Assembly: GCA_963576725.1 (NCBI GenBank)
Contig: OY755246.1
Span: 69,411,371-69,475,370 of the forward strand
From: Azorinus chamasolen
Taxonomy: Eukaryota > Mollusca > Bivalvia > Cardiida > Solecurtidae
Reading direction: 5' to 3'
Length of the DNA: 64,000 nt
Below the pieces are notes generated by a model. It had not been told where the DNA came from. It made no database searches and saw only the letters and a list, made by a program, of their open reading frames with translations. The position numbers and the translations under genes were made by a program. This document shows positions 32,572-43,150 of the stretch, piece by piece (position 1 is the first letter of the stretch; the number at the start of each line of letters is the position of its first letter).

Positions 32572-32821
32572 CTAACCCTTCGCTTGCTATTCACGTCAAT
32601 ATACCTACCTGTAAATAGTGGAGACCCAGATGAGACAGCTCCTGCAGGAGCTGTCTCATCAGGGTCTGTACTATTTACAAGTTGATTGTGCAACCAGTGC
32701 ACTCCACAGCAGTGATTGCAGAGCGAAATACTTGTACACAGTGAAGATATATGTAATTATACAACAGGACATGGGCAAAGAAGGAGAAATGTGTTTTAAA
32801 ATTCAGCAAGCGAAGGGTTAA
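32572..32821 (+). mobile_element. Family D element, reference copy
   Basis: CTAACCCTTCGCTTGCTATT to AAGCGAAGGGTTAA. The hairpin GACAGCTCCTGCAGGAGCTGTC is perfect at the tip; flanks AATAGTGGAGACCCAGATG and CATCAGGGTCTGTACTATTT. The 3' half with GTGCACTCCACAGCAGTG is unique to D. Confidence 0.85.
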
Positions 32822-32841
32822 CAATATAGGTTTTGGCTGAG

Positions 32842-33066
32842 AAATAAGATACTCCATGAATATTCATTAAGAAATAATGACATCATGAATATTAATTATA
32901 ATTATTTTTAATAATGGCACAATCATGTACACAGGACATTTTGGCCATAGTAGAAACTGTAGAATCATATGTATATAATATTTCATTAGCAAACTGAGCA
33001 GACCCCGATCTGGGTCTATTTCTTTTGCAAAGGTGTAGAAAAGCATATTTATGGAATAAAGGGTAT
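32842..33066 (+). mobile_element. Family A element with the hairpin tip deleted
   Basis: TACTCCATGAATATTC to GGAATAAAGGG. The core is reduced to GCAGACCCCGATCTGGGTC. It is the repeat closest to the main exon's donor. Confidence 0.75.
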
Positions 33067-33329
33067 TTAGACAAATAAGATACATTTAGATCAAATAAAA
33101 CAGAAAAAAAAAGATTTTTGTGGAAAGAGATTTAGAGGAGATATAGATATTTGGAAAAGAAAGTATGTAGATGAAAATAAGAGAGTTAGATGGAAAATAA
33201 GATATTAGATGAGAAATTGAGATTTGGTTATGTCAGTATTTGACTTGTCTACTATCTGCCTCCATGTTATTGAAACCTGGACACCCCAAGCAAATCATGC
33301 TCATTATACTTTTCAATTTTACACCTTAC

Positions 33330-34962
33330 CTACAAGGAACATGACCGTCATATTTTTATCAGCATTCTCTGTCTTCTCAGCTTCTTTCTGAACAGCATCA
33401 ATAACCTTGTTGAGGTCACTGTCTCCTGATGGAGAGGAACCATCACTACAGAACATAACATCTTTCACAGGCAAAAACTCCAAACTGCTGCTTAAACATT
33501 CATTGTCTGTCTCTCTATCTTCAAATATACCATTTTGTGTCAAGTGTGTAGCATTTTCTTTGATATTGTCAAAACCACTTCCAGCAGCATATTTAGCATT
33601 GTGTCTTCCATTTGCTCTAACCTTGGTTCTAAGTGAGTTAGTGTTATTGTTCCTGTGTCTATTTCTTCTAGGTATACCTTCATTAGGGCTTGAGCTTGAT
33701 TCCACATACTGACTCTCATCAGAACTTTCAATATCTGAAAATGCAGCCCTTTGTCTTGCAATCAAAGAATTTCTTTTCAGATTTTTATAGGCTTTCTGCA
33801 GTTTCCTTGAATCAGCTGACCGGCTCCTCTGCAGCATGTGCCTTACTGGTTTCTTCATTGGACAATTACTGTCATCATCTGACTTTAAAACAGATATGGG
33901 TTCTCTGTGACTGTTACAATCAAGACCAGATGTACTGCCTGTGTCATCGACTCCAGATATGCTGATTTCAGGCTGAGGTGTACTATCAAGTGAGTCTCTA
34001 TCTTGTCTTGGAACCATTAACTCTTCTCTGTTGGAAGAAATACTATTTGATCTATGATACAAGTGCCCATACCTAATGGCCCAACTCTCTGACATCCGTC
34101 GATGAGCTAGTTCAGCCCTCAATCTTGGTGATCCATCTGCCAGCTTTGGATCTCGTACCATGCTTTCTGAGTATCTTCTGTGTCGAAATGAGCCACCATA
34201 CCTTTGGTCACCCATAGTATGAGCAGTGCCAGCAATAGGCAGATCCCAATATGATGTGTTCAAACTATCCAGTGAGTCTACACTAGCCCAGTCCGACATG
34301 CTTGGTTCCCTTGGACTGCTGCTGTAAGAGCAATCCTGAGATATGCTCAGAGAATCAGAATTGCACTGAGAACTGCCAAAACTTTGTAGTCCACTTTTAC
34401 AATCCATCATCGAAGTGGTTCCACAGTCATTATTACAGAATTGAATTAAATTTTGACTTCCACAAGGTTGCTTCTGTGATCCATCTACTTCCTTTCCTGT
34501 ATCAAGTCGTTTCTCCTCACTTTCAGATTCCCCAGAGGTGGCTATACCAGAATCTTTTCCAGCATCTCTTTGATTTTCTTCTAGTTCGTCATTCGGTTTA
34601 TTTTGCCTCATATCTTCCTCCATTTCTCTGGGTTTCCTACACTGGTCAAGATCCAGATCAAACTGTAAATCTTCTACAGCTGATTTAGAGTAGCAGTTTC
34701 GAACTCCCCACACCTTAGCTTGTCCCAAACACTGAGAAACCAATGGAATGAAAGTTACACTTTCAGAAACATTTATTACCTCAAATGCATTTTTGGTATT
34801 TTGTCCAGACTTCAAGAAAGAGTAGGATTTCTTCTTTCTAAAGAGATTATTCAGACTTCTTGATAAACTCCGAGCACCTCTAAAACTGGACGTCCCAAAG
34901 CGTCTCCATTTCTTGCTTGGGACATATTTCACCGTCTCCAGTCCACTGTGACTTTTACTCAT
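33330..34962 (-). CDS. Large 5' coding exon of a serine-rich, basic protein
   Basis: The frame stays open for 547 codons on the minus strand, by far the longest in the window. It begins at an ATG with A at -3. A TGA in the same frame ends two codons upstream, so this is the true start. The reading frame runs into a G|GTAAGG donor (GT at 33329-33328), so about 544 codons plus one base (phase 1) are exonic; the last two residues of the open frame are intronic. No signal peptide or membrane span is visible. Residues 16-52 are basic (KKWRR, FRKKK). Residues 120-165 are acidic. The rest is rich in Ser, Arg and Asn, as in disordered regulatory regions. Basophilic kinase-type sites occur at RHRRYS (260-265), HRRMS (288-291) and LQRSRS (378-382). 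The final residues DKNMTVMFLVG resemble the start of the second PTB domain of TBC1D1/TBC1D4 Rab GAPs (recalled, not searched); this identity is weak. No repeat lies inside the exon. The opposite-strand frames are shadows. Confidence 0.85.
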
Positions 34963-34965
34963 TTT

Positions 34966-34989
34966 TCACTGTCTTGATTCAACTGCCAT
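34966..34989 (-). promoter_or_regulatory. Short upstream ORF just before the main start
   Basis: An ATG nine codons upstream opens an in-frame seven-residue peptide (MAVESRQ) ended by TGA, only one codon before the main ATG. The upstream ATG has T at -3 (weak context) but G at +4; the main ATG has A at -3. If this leader is in the mRNA, the uORF could tune initiation. A splice acceptor-like TTTTCATGGCAG overlaps it, so it may be intronic instead. Confidence 0.4.
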
Positions 34990-35442
34990 GAAAATCAAAT
35001 TTCCGGTATGAGATGATTCTGTACACATAAATATTCAAAAGTTACACAAGCCTCATATTGTTCTATTTAACTAAATTTCAATCCCTCGTAATTTTTCTTT
35101 TGTGCTTTTTTACTGAGTAATACTCTATACTGAACTGCTTCAAATGGAAGATTCACCTGAGTGGAAAACCTATTAAGTAATGCGACAGTTCACCAATGTT
35201 TTATGCATTCTTCATGGATGCGGTGGACGAATATAACTACAATTTATTTTCATTGTCTCACCAGTGTCATCAGCCACTCTGTTTACATGCCGTCACCTGT
35301 CAGCAGTGAAGCGGCCAGCTTTGGAATGACCAAATAGACTCTACCTGACTCCTTGACATGTACATGTATCTTGTGACAGATTTGAACTAATGTCCACTGT
35401 TGTGAGGTCTGTATGACTGCGATATTCAGCGAGATTATGAAC
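34990..35442 (-). promoter_or_regulatory. Non-repetitive leader / possible 5' UTR exon and promoter of the main exon
   Basis: This 450-bp block upstream of the start codon lacks any of the window's repeat families, unlike nearly all surrounding sequence. On the minus strand it holds donor-like CTGACAG|GTGACG and ACACTG|GTGAGA near 35270-35310. An untranslated exon could therefore splice to the acceptor-like site overlapping the uORF. No clear TATA box is seen. Confidence 0.35.
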
Positions 35443-35642
35443 TTAACCCTTAATACTGAATTTTCAAATGGATTCTTCCAAAATTCAAACAGGTCAAGCT
35501 TATAGTGAATATTTAAAGAGTTTTGTAATGAAAAGTGTAATATGACAAATAGTGCAGATCCTGATAAGAGGGTTCCTCTAGGAGTCTATACTGTTTGCAA
35601 AGTACATTTAATGACTCCGTTTCCAGCATTGTAAGGGTTTAA
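35443..35642 (+). mobile_element. Family C element
   Basis: TTAACCCTTAATACTG to GTAAGGGTTTAA; the right arm is shortened. Confidence 0.8.
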
Positions 35643-35889
35643 GCCTCGTTTGAAAGTGAGAAATGAGTGAACTGTCATTTGCAAACCGTGTAGACCAAGA
35701 TCAGATGGCTGCTAGAAGAGTCCAAGATCAGATGGCTGCTAGAGGAGTCCCCTGATCAGGGCCTGCACTGTTTTGTCATTTAAAATTCAAATTCCTCTTG
35801 CACTTTTAACATTTTGATACTTAATGGACTCTACCAATAAACAATGCTGGACTATTCCATTCTGAAACTTCAGCGTTGAATGGGTTAAC
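35639..35889 (-). mobile_element. Family C2 element, reference copy
   Basis: Shares TTAA with the C copy; closes GCGTTGAATGGGTTAA. A 27-bp part of the core (AAGATCAGATGGCTGCTAGA) is duplicated. Confidence 0.78.
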
Positions 35890-36002
35890 TCTTTGTATGC
35901 TTAAATAATTGTCATTTGTTGACAGGTGTAAAAACAGTATGAACTCTAATTAGACTTTTTGCATCAACTTGTCTAGTTCTAAATTGTGTTCCCCCACCCC
36001 CC

Positions 36003-36196
36003 TTAACCCATTCCCTCATATAAATCTACCCAAAAGGAGCATTTACTTAGAGAAAAGTAATTTTTTTCAGAATTTTGTAGTTTGAAACCATAGTGATAAA
36101 TAGAGCATTTGCTCCTATAGGAGCAAATGCTCTATTTATCACAATGGTTTCAATAGGTGATTCTTACAGAGGCGTATTTATAGAGGAAAGGGTTAA
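36003..36196 (+). mobile_element. Family B element with shortened left end
   Basis: TTAACCCATTCCCTCATATA then AAATCTACCCAAAAGG; perfect hairpin. Confidence 0.85.
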
Positions 36197-36365
36197 TATC
36201 AATTTACGAAATTATTACTTCATGAATATTCATCGAGTTTTTATAGTTATACTCCATTAATAAAGATCTTTTTGGCTGTGACAGAAACTTTGCCATATGC
36301 AAACAGAGCGGTCTCTAACCAGACAGCTCTAACAAGAGTTTGCAAAGGTGTTAAAAGTCAACATT
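36193..36365 (+). mobile_element. Family A element, degraded
   Basis: Shares TTAA with the B copy. ATTACTTCATGAATATTC and AAACAGAGCGGTCTC survive; the right end is lost. Confidence 0.5.
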
Positions 36366-36568
36366 TTCCTCATGGTACAGCTCAAAACTTTAATGGAAGT
36401 TCAAGGCTAAATCTCTCATATCAAATAATAATGCCGGTCAAAAAAATATGTTGTTTTGATATTTTGCTGGACAAAGCACACTTGCAAAACCTTTAGCGAG
36501 CTTCTGGTGAATCCAAGATTGCCTTTACAAACAGTTTAGTGCCGATAAGATGCTGAGTAACACTGCAT

Positions 36569-36794
36569 TCCAATTCCCTCATACTGACGCCTTTGGACGC
36601 CTCTAAAAGTCACTTTTGAAAACCATTGTAAATAGAGCATTTGCTCAATATGAGCAAATTTTATGCTCTATTTATCACAATGGTTTAAAAACTACACAAT
36701 TCTAAAAGTTTCCTTTCCTCTTGTAAATGCTCCTTTTCAGTAGATTTATTCAAAGAGGTTGACTCTAAAAATAGCCAATGAGGCAAGGGGTTAA
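36569..36794 (-). mobile_element. Family B element
   Basis: TCCCTCATACTGACGCC to GAGGCAAGGGGTTAA; the hairpin tip is remodelled (GCTCAATATGAGC). Confidence 0.8.
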
Positions 36795-36976
36795 GTATTT
36801 GAATAATATGCTTCGAAACATGACTTAGAAGACATTTTCTATCAACAAACATTTTCTCAGCATGCTAAACGTAATTTGTGACATGTTGACACCACAAAAC
36901 TGCCATAAAGAGCGCTGACCCAATTGTACTGAATGTTTGTATGCTAATTGTCATCTGACACAATTGTTGTGACTGC

Positions 36977-37515
36977 TTAACCCTCTATTTTAGAAATACG
37001 CATTTCTACCCTTTTGAAAACAGAGTAGACCCAGACCAGATGACTCCTGTAGGAGCGGGCTGATCAGGGTTTGCTCTGTTTGTTTATGAAATTATAGTAG
37101 ATCTGACCACAGTTTATATCAATACCAAAACAAGAGCTGATTTGGTGCTTCACAGTCCAGCTAAATTACAAAAAAATGAAAACGATAAACGACCATAACT
37201 CCAAAATTATGACATCAAGAGTTATGGTTCTTATGTAGGGGCCTTCCCCTTAATGAGATCTACTATCCTATTTTAAGGTTCATGTTGATACCTCTTATAC
37301 TTTTCGAGTAATAAACAACATTAAAGTTTTTGCTCACCGCCGACGACAACGACGCCTACAACCCAGTGATCACAAAATCTGGACTTTTCTTCGAAACAGA
37401 GGAGATAAAAACAACCAACATGCATACATAAATTATTTCATTAATAATACTTCAGCTAATAAGTATTCATAATGTTATTATTTGTTTCATGAATATTTAA
37501 CAGGGAAAAGGTTAA
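36977..37515 (-). mobile_element. Family A element split by HEL-6
   Basis: TTAACCCTCTATTTTAG to ACCACAGTTTATATC. After the insert, GCTAATAAGTATTCATAATG resumes and ends GGGAAAAGGTTAA. Confidence 0.75.
37130..37410 (+). mobile_element. HEL-6 element (short)
   Basis: ACAAGAGCTGATTTGG 5' end, GACCATAACTCCAAAATTA body, GACGACAACGACGCC tract and CTTCGAAACAGAGGAGATAAAA 3' end (motif shortened). About 280 bp with a single core unit. Confidence 0.65.
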
Positions 37516-37599
37516 CAGGACTGAATATAAAACACATACTGACCTATAAAATTCTTTTACAGAACTACAGAAAACGGTGCGTACTGGAATGCTAAAGTT

Positions 37600-37810
37600 G
37601 TCATTTCTCCACCAAACCCTATGTTGTGACAACTCTTTAGAATAGATGGTTCTAAAGAGTGGTCATAACATAGGGTTTGGTGGAGAAATAAAGAAGTGAC
37701 ACATGAAAATATTTTAATGTACGCATCTTATCTGGAGCTCTGCTCTTATTTCCCAGTCAAGCCTTATCCTGCTGTTATAATTCCCTAGAATCACCTCTCC
37801 AAGGGGATTC
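37600..37810. mobile_element. Family F element, most complete copy
   Basis: ATTTCTCCACCAAACCCTAT / ATAGGGTTTGGTGGAGAAAT bound a hairpin with CTTTAGAATAGATGGTTCTA. It is followed by AAATATTTTAATGTACGCAT and CTGGAGCTCTGC shared with 13540. Confidence 0.7.
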
Positions 37811-37839
37811 CAAATATCAGCAGCAGCAAGTGTTTCATT

Positions 37840-38578
37840 CATTCAAAAACTTTATCACAGGTGCAGAACTTCAGATGGTGTTAAACAATACTGCAAAAAA
37901 ACTTAAAAACGTTTTGTTGAGGTTTGACAGAGAAAAGCTAACTCCAAAAATACTAAAGACAGAGTTATGGACCTTGTGCACTGCACTTGTGGTCAATGTG
38001 ATCTATCTGTATATGAAGTAGCTTTTATACTTTGAGAGTTATGATCCGCACAAGCCTGATTTTGAGAAAAATAACAAAGGGCAATAACTCCAAAAATACT
38101 TAAGACAGAGTTATGGACCTTGTGCACTGCACTTGTGGTCAATGTGATCTATCTGTATATGAAGTAGCTTTTATACTTTGAGAGTTATGATCCGCACAAG
38201 CCTGATTTTGAGAAAAATAACAAAGGGCAATAACTCCAAAAATACTTAAGACAGAGTTATGGACCTTGTGCACTGCACTTGTGGTCAATGTGATCTATCT
38301 GTATATGAAGTAGCTTTTATACTTTGAGAGTTATGATCCGCACAAGCCTGATTTTGAGAAAAATAATAAAGGGCAATAACTCCAAAAATACTGAAGACAG
38401 AGTTATGGACCTTGTGCACTGCACTTGTAGTCAATGTTTTCTATCTGTATATGAAGTTTGATTAGTCAATGGCTTTTATACTTTGGAAGTTATGATCTGG
38501 ACAAGCCGAACGGACGGACGGACAGACATTGTGACTGAAGTATACCCCCTCCCCAAAACTTTCTTTGTGGGGGTATAA
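37840..38578 (+). mobile_element. HEL-5 element, 5' truncated, with a 146-bp tandem core
   Basis: GCAATAACTCCAAAAATACT repeats at 38081, 38227 and 38373 (146-bp period, nearly identical). An ACGGACGGACGGACAG tract and the 3' hairpin TATACCCCC..GGGGGTATAA follow. Confidence 0.8.
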
Positions 38579-38623
38579 GTTACTTAGATTTCCTAACCAA
38601 AAGCTAATTGTATTTCCAAACTG

Positions 38624-39291
38624 GTTAACCCCTTTTTCTGTTCAATAATCATATAAGGAACTTAAACTATCACTAAAGGTGATAAATACCCCCACTAGCA
38701 CATTTGACAAAGAGATGGGGTTATAGAAATAGAGCTCCCGACCGCTAAATTTTTATTTGTTAAATTACGAAAAGGGAGATCAATCATTCATGCACGAAGC
38801 GACATAAAATCCTTTGTTAAAACAAGCCAGAATTTGACAAAAATAACAAAGGGCAATAACTCCAAAAATACTGAAGACAGAGTTATGAACTTTATGCACT
38901 GCACTTGTGGTCAATGTGTTCTATCTATACATAAAGTTTGAAGTCAATAGCTTTTATATGATCCGGATAAGCCGGATGGATGGATAGACAACTGGACAGA
39001 CTGACGGACATGGTGACTCACTCCAGTATACCCCCCACCCCACCCACCCCCAAAAACTCCACTTCATTTGTGGGGGTATAATAATGACATCACGAAAAAC
39101 TATTAGCTAAAATTTTATAATGTAAAATTTTCAAGGGAATTTGCTTTGACAAAAGCTGTAGAATCATATCTATATGATGTAACAAGCAAACAGAGCAGAC
39201 CCTGATAAGGTGGCTCCTACAAGAGCACTCTGCCTTGGGGCTACTCTGTTTGCAAAGGCGGGAAAAAGTGTTTATATGAAAGAAAGGGTCA
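38624..39291 (+). mobile_element. Family A element split by HEL-5
   Basis: TTAACCCCTTTTTCTG and AATCATATAAGGAA, then ATAATGACATCACG after 39081; closes AGAAAGGGTCAAG. Confidence 0.8.
38645..39081 (+). mobile_element. HEL-5 element, short complete copy
   Basis: 5' ACTATCACTAAAGGTGATAA, itself a small dyad, then ATACCCCCACTAG; one core unit; 3' hairpin TATACCCCCC..TGGGGGTATAAT. Confidence 0.75.
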
Positions 39292-39429
39292 AGGGGGGAG
39301 GTAGGGAAAATACTTAGGTTAATTACTATATACAAGTCTGACTGTTTGACACTGAAGCTGATTGCTGAAGAACAAAACAATCAGTGAAAATATGACAAAA
39401 ACCACTACATCTCAACCTAGGTATTCTGT

Positions 39430-39642
39430 TCATGCTTTGAATGTGAGACATGCATGCACTGACATTTGCAAACAGTTCAGACCCAGATCAGAGGGCTCCT
39501 AGAGGAGCCCTCTGATCAGGGTCTGCACTGTTTGTCATTCAAAATCCTCGGGGAATTTTTTAAGCCTTTCATACTGAATGCACTCTATGATTAAACACTG
39601 ACGAATTATTCCATTTGAAAAGTCGGTGATGAAAGGGTTCAT
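39430..39642 (-). mobile_element. Family C2 element
   Basis: TTTGAATGTGAGACATG to GGTGATGAAAGGGTTCA. Hairpin arms at AGAGGGCTCCTAGAGGAGCC are perfect. Confidence 0.75.
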
Positions 39643-39772
39643 AATAATGGACGATACAAAACTTGCTTTTTCTGCGGGGGTGTTTGAAATAAATGACTAT
39701 TTAAACATATCAGGATGTAGAGCCTCCAAGGGCAAGCTAGCGGTAATACACCATTGACCCTAAATGGTTATA

Positions 39773-40001
39773 TTAACCCATTCCCACTTAGGCTATTTTT
39801 AGACCTAACCTCTTTGATTAAATCTACCAAAAAGGAGCTTTAACTAGAGAAAAGGAAATTTTCAGAATTGTGTAGTTTTTAAACCATTGTGACAAATAGA
39901 GCATTTGCTCCTGTGGAGCAAATGCTCTATCTATCACAATAGTTTCATAAAGTGACTTTTACAGAAGCGTCAAAAGGCGTCAATATGTGGGAATGGGTTA
40001 A
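39773..40001 (+). mobile_element. Family B element
   Basis: TTAACCCATTCCCAC to GTGGGAATGGGTTAA; hairpin loop CCTGTGG. Confidence 0.88.
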
Positions 40002-40223
40002 GACATCCTATCTATAGTCTCTACCAGTTTGTCAAGCTGAATAAGCCAATTTGGAACTGTTTGATAACTTTAGATTAGACTGGCTGAGCAGCAAATAGTG
40101 TAGACTGGATTCTACAGTCTCTGCCATGGTGAAAAATTTCCCACTTGATTAACCTTTAGCCTGCTGAGCAAATTTTGTTACCGATTTTTTCACCTAATAC
40201 ATTTTCAAAATTCAAGCTTCATA

Positions 40224-40427
40224 CAGTAAAACCTCTCTATAATGGCCACTAAATTATGTTAATTAGTTGGTATTAAGGGCAGGTGGCTGCTTAAAGCAAG
40301 GTGAAAGTAAAACAGAACGCTCCTATAGGAGCGTTCTGTTTTACTTTCACCTTGCTTTAAACAACCGCCTGCCTTTAACACAAAATATTTGACGTAATTT
40401 AGTGGCCGTTATAGAGAGGTTTTACTG
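40224..40427. mobile_element. Family E element, intact
   Basis: CAGTAAAACCTCTCTATAAT to GAGAGGTTTTACTG with TA on both sides; centre GAACGCTCCTATAGGAGCGT. Confidence 0.9.
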
Positions 40428-40632
40428 TAATCTATTTGCCTTCAAAACTGCAAACAGAGTGTCAAACAGTTTGGATCTTGATGAGACGCCGAGTATTCAC
40501 TCAGGCTAAAGGTAAATAAGAAGAAAAGATAAGTAGTTTTCCAAACCACATTCATAAGTATCAGTTTATTTGTTCTGACTGATGAACAGACGGACTGGTA
40601 GTCAAACCAAAACCTATGTGTGTACTAGATTT

Positions 40633-40840
40633 TTAACCCTTTCCCTGTTCAATATTCATGTAAGAAATAATGAAATCATGATAATTTATTAACTAAACAT
40701 TTATAATGTAAACCTTTTAGTAACATTTGCTTCAACAAAAAACAGAATATTATGTTACAAGCTATAGAGCCATCTGATCTGGGTCTTAACTCTGTTTGCA
40801 AACGCATGAAAAGGCAATTTTATGAAGGAATGGGATAATC
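40633..40840 (+). mobile_element. Family A element lacking the left hairpin arm
   Basis: TTAACCCTTTCCCTG to GAAGGAATGGGATAA. ACAAGCTATAG is joined to AGCCATCTGATCTGG. Confidence 0.75.
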
Positions 40841-41007
40841 TTTTGAGGCAAGAAAAAAAGCAGACAACCAGTTTTTACTCACAAATTCTAATGTAAGAAG
40901 GTGATGTCATAAATCTGTCTATGTCCTTATTACACTGGTATAAAATCATGAGGACCTTGAGACGAGACTGGACAGTAATGTGACTGGACAGTAATGTGCG
41001 CATATAA

Positions 41008-41461
41008 TTAAGCCTTTACTTCATAGATATGCCTTTCTACGCCTTTGCGTAATCATTAGCAGATTCAAACAGTGTAGACCCAGATAAGGTGGCTCCTTCT
41101 GACATCCATACTTCCCTATTGGAGCTCCTCTATACTTTCTGTAAAGGCCAAAAAAGTCCTTTCCTTGTTTACAAATAGAAAATTAAACTACAGTGAAACC
41201 CCGCTAATGCGACCACCAAAAGGGAGCATAATTATGGGTGGCTGAGGCAGGTGGTAGCTTAATGCAGGATGAAAGTTATGCAGAAAGCTCCTATAGGAGC
41301 TTTCTGCATAACTTTCGTCCTGCATTAAGCAACCACCTGCTTTAAACGACGACAGTGTCTGTTTATTAAATGGTCGCATTAGCGGGGTTTTACTGTACAA
41401 TGTAATTGAAATTCAAAATGTAATTATTTCTTACATGAATATTCATGAGGTAAAGGGTTAA
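41008..41461 (-). mobile_element. Family A element split by an E element
   Basis: TTAAGCCTTTACTTC at left; after the E insert TTATTTCTTACATGAATATT and GGTAAAGGGTTAA. Confidence 0.7.
41191..41395. mobile_element. Family E element, variant termini
   Basis: CAGTGAAACCCCGCTAATGC to GCATTAGCGGGGTTTTACTG, TA on both sides; centre AAGCTCCTATAGGAGCTT. The terminus GCTAATGCGACC differs from the TCTATAACGGCC type, so E has two subfamilies. Confidence 0.9.
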
Positions 41462-41469
41462 AACATGTA

Positions 41470-41633
41470 CTGTATTCCCTCCCATTCAATGTTTGCTTAT
41501 GAAGTAATATAGATACCGTATGTTTCTTAACTTTGCCCAAAAATTCCACTGTCCATGTGCCATTATAAAAAATAATCTAATTAATATTCATGCCATTATT
41601 TCTTACATGAATATTCATGGAATAAAGGGTTAA
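41470..41633 (-). mobile_element. Family A element, hairpin lost
   Basis: TGTTTGCTTATGAAGTAATA to GGAATAAAGGGTTAA. Confidence 0.65.
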
Positions 41634-42008
41634 CCCATTTCTCCATGAATATTCATGTAGGAAATAATGACATGCAGGAATAATCATTCAGCTGAATTAT
41701 ATAATGGCATCATCATAAGATATTTTCTAACCCATTCCCTCATTGGCTATTTTTAGATCCAACCACTTTGAATAAATCTACCGAAAAGGAGCATTAACTA
41801 GAGAAAGGGAAATTTTAGAATTTTTCAGTTTGAAACCATTGTGATAAATAGAGCATTTTTACAGAGGCATGGAAAGGTGTATTTATGGAGGAAAGGGTTA
41901 ATCATGACAGAATCTGTAATTCACAAGCAAATAGAGCACATCCTGATCAGCCCTCTCCTATTGGTGCTGTATTGTCTAGGTCTACTTTGTTTGCAAAAGT
42001 GGTTCACC
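41630..42008 (+). mobile_element. Family A element split by a B element
   Basis: TTAACCCATTTCTCC to CATAAGATATTTT, resuming ATCATGACAGAATCTG after 41901. Confidence 0.75.
41727..41901 (+). mobile_element. Family B element lacking the right hairpin arm
   Basis: CTAACCCATTCCCTC to GGAGGAAAGGGTTAA. AAATAGAGCATTT joins TTACAGAGGCATGG. Confidence 0.85.
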
Positions 42009-42252
42009 CTTTCCTTCATACAAATGTGTTTTCACACATCTGCAACAGAGTAGATCCAGATCAGACTGCTCCTATATGAGTCATCTGATCAGTCTGCTCT
42101 GTTTGCTTATGAAATTCAATAAAACTATTTCTTCTTTAGTTTCTCAAATGGCTACAATGTTCAGCCTTGCACATTTCATTATAACTACTTTGTTCATGAA
42201 TGCTCAGTAGGTATTGAAATTTGGAATAAACACAGAGCAGGGAAAGTGTGTA
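42003..42252 (-). mobile_element. Family A2 element
   Basis: TTCACCCTTTCCTTC to GCAGGGAAAGTGTG; hairpin tip CTCCTATATGAG. Confidence 0.7.
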
Positions 42253-42359
42253 TCTATGGAGTAAAGAGTTAACTAAAATATGCATCTCAGTAATAAGTCT
42301 TATTACTTATGACAGGGGCCATTATTCTCATGTCTCTTGGTGTAAATCACACAAATATA

Positions 42360-42505
42360 CAGTAAAACCTCTCTATAACGGCCACTAAATTATGTTAATT
42401 AGTTGGCACTTGGAGCAGGTGGCTGCTTAAAACAAGATGAAAGTAAAACAGAAGGCTCCTGTATACTTGATGCAATTTAGTGGCCATTATAGAGAGGTTT
42501 TACTG
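42360..42505. mobile_element. Family E element with the right arm mostly deleted
   Basis: Both TA-flanked termini persist. AAGGCTCCTGTAT jumps to ACTTGATGCAATTTAG, leaving 146 bp. Confidence 0.85.
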
Positions 42506-43007
42506 TATGCCAGATGCCCATGTTCACATACTAATCAACCACCCTCTATACCAAACGCAGTTTGAATTATTATGCATGAAAATAAAGCAGACAAACACAT
42601 TTACTGTGCGGTAGGGATCTTTGTCCAGTGCAAAGATGGTCAAGACTAGCATTAATATTTCAACAGGTATGATATGTGACCAAACACATTTATTCTAAGC
42701 ATGCTAAATATATGTAATTGTTGTCTGCTAAAATTGTCGCCTATTGTTATTCTCAGTGAATTTTTCTTCATTTTTTCTGTAGAAATTATAGTCAGACTGT
42801 CAAATAGTTTGGATCCTGATGAGACATTGAAATACTTACTGTCTCAAGATTCCGGAGTCAAAACTGTTTGCATAGGTTATCATCGCCAGCATGAAAAGGA
42901 TGATAGACGTAAACAACTAAGGATGAAAGACTGTAAATAACTAAGTTCAAAGGAGTCAAATCATGGGCTTAGGAAACAAAAACTGTTGTTCCTTCTTCTT
43001 CAATTTA
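42506..43007. other. Unassigned, with a family H copy
   Basis: H at about 42800-42878 (AATAGTTTGGATCCTGATG facing GGAGTCAAAACTGTTTG). No exon supported. Confidence 0.4.
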
Positions 43008-43150
43008 TACCTTTCCCTGTTCTATGTTTACATGTATTCCAAATTTCAATACCTACATGTACTGAATATTCATGAACGAAATAGTTATAACTAAATATGG
43101 AAGGTGGAAAATTGTAGCCATTTTAGAAAGTGAAGAAACAGACCTTACCT
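43008..43150 (+). mobile_element. Family A2 left half
   Basis: CCTTTCCCTGTTCTATG through AGAAAGTGAAGAAACAG; the hairpin is absent. Confidence 0.65.

Noticed and set aside
33407..34688. Plus-strand open frames opposite the main exon
   Set aside because: They are antisense shadows of the minus-strand exon and lack splice or start context.
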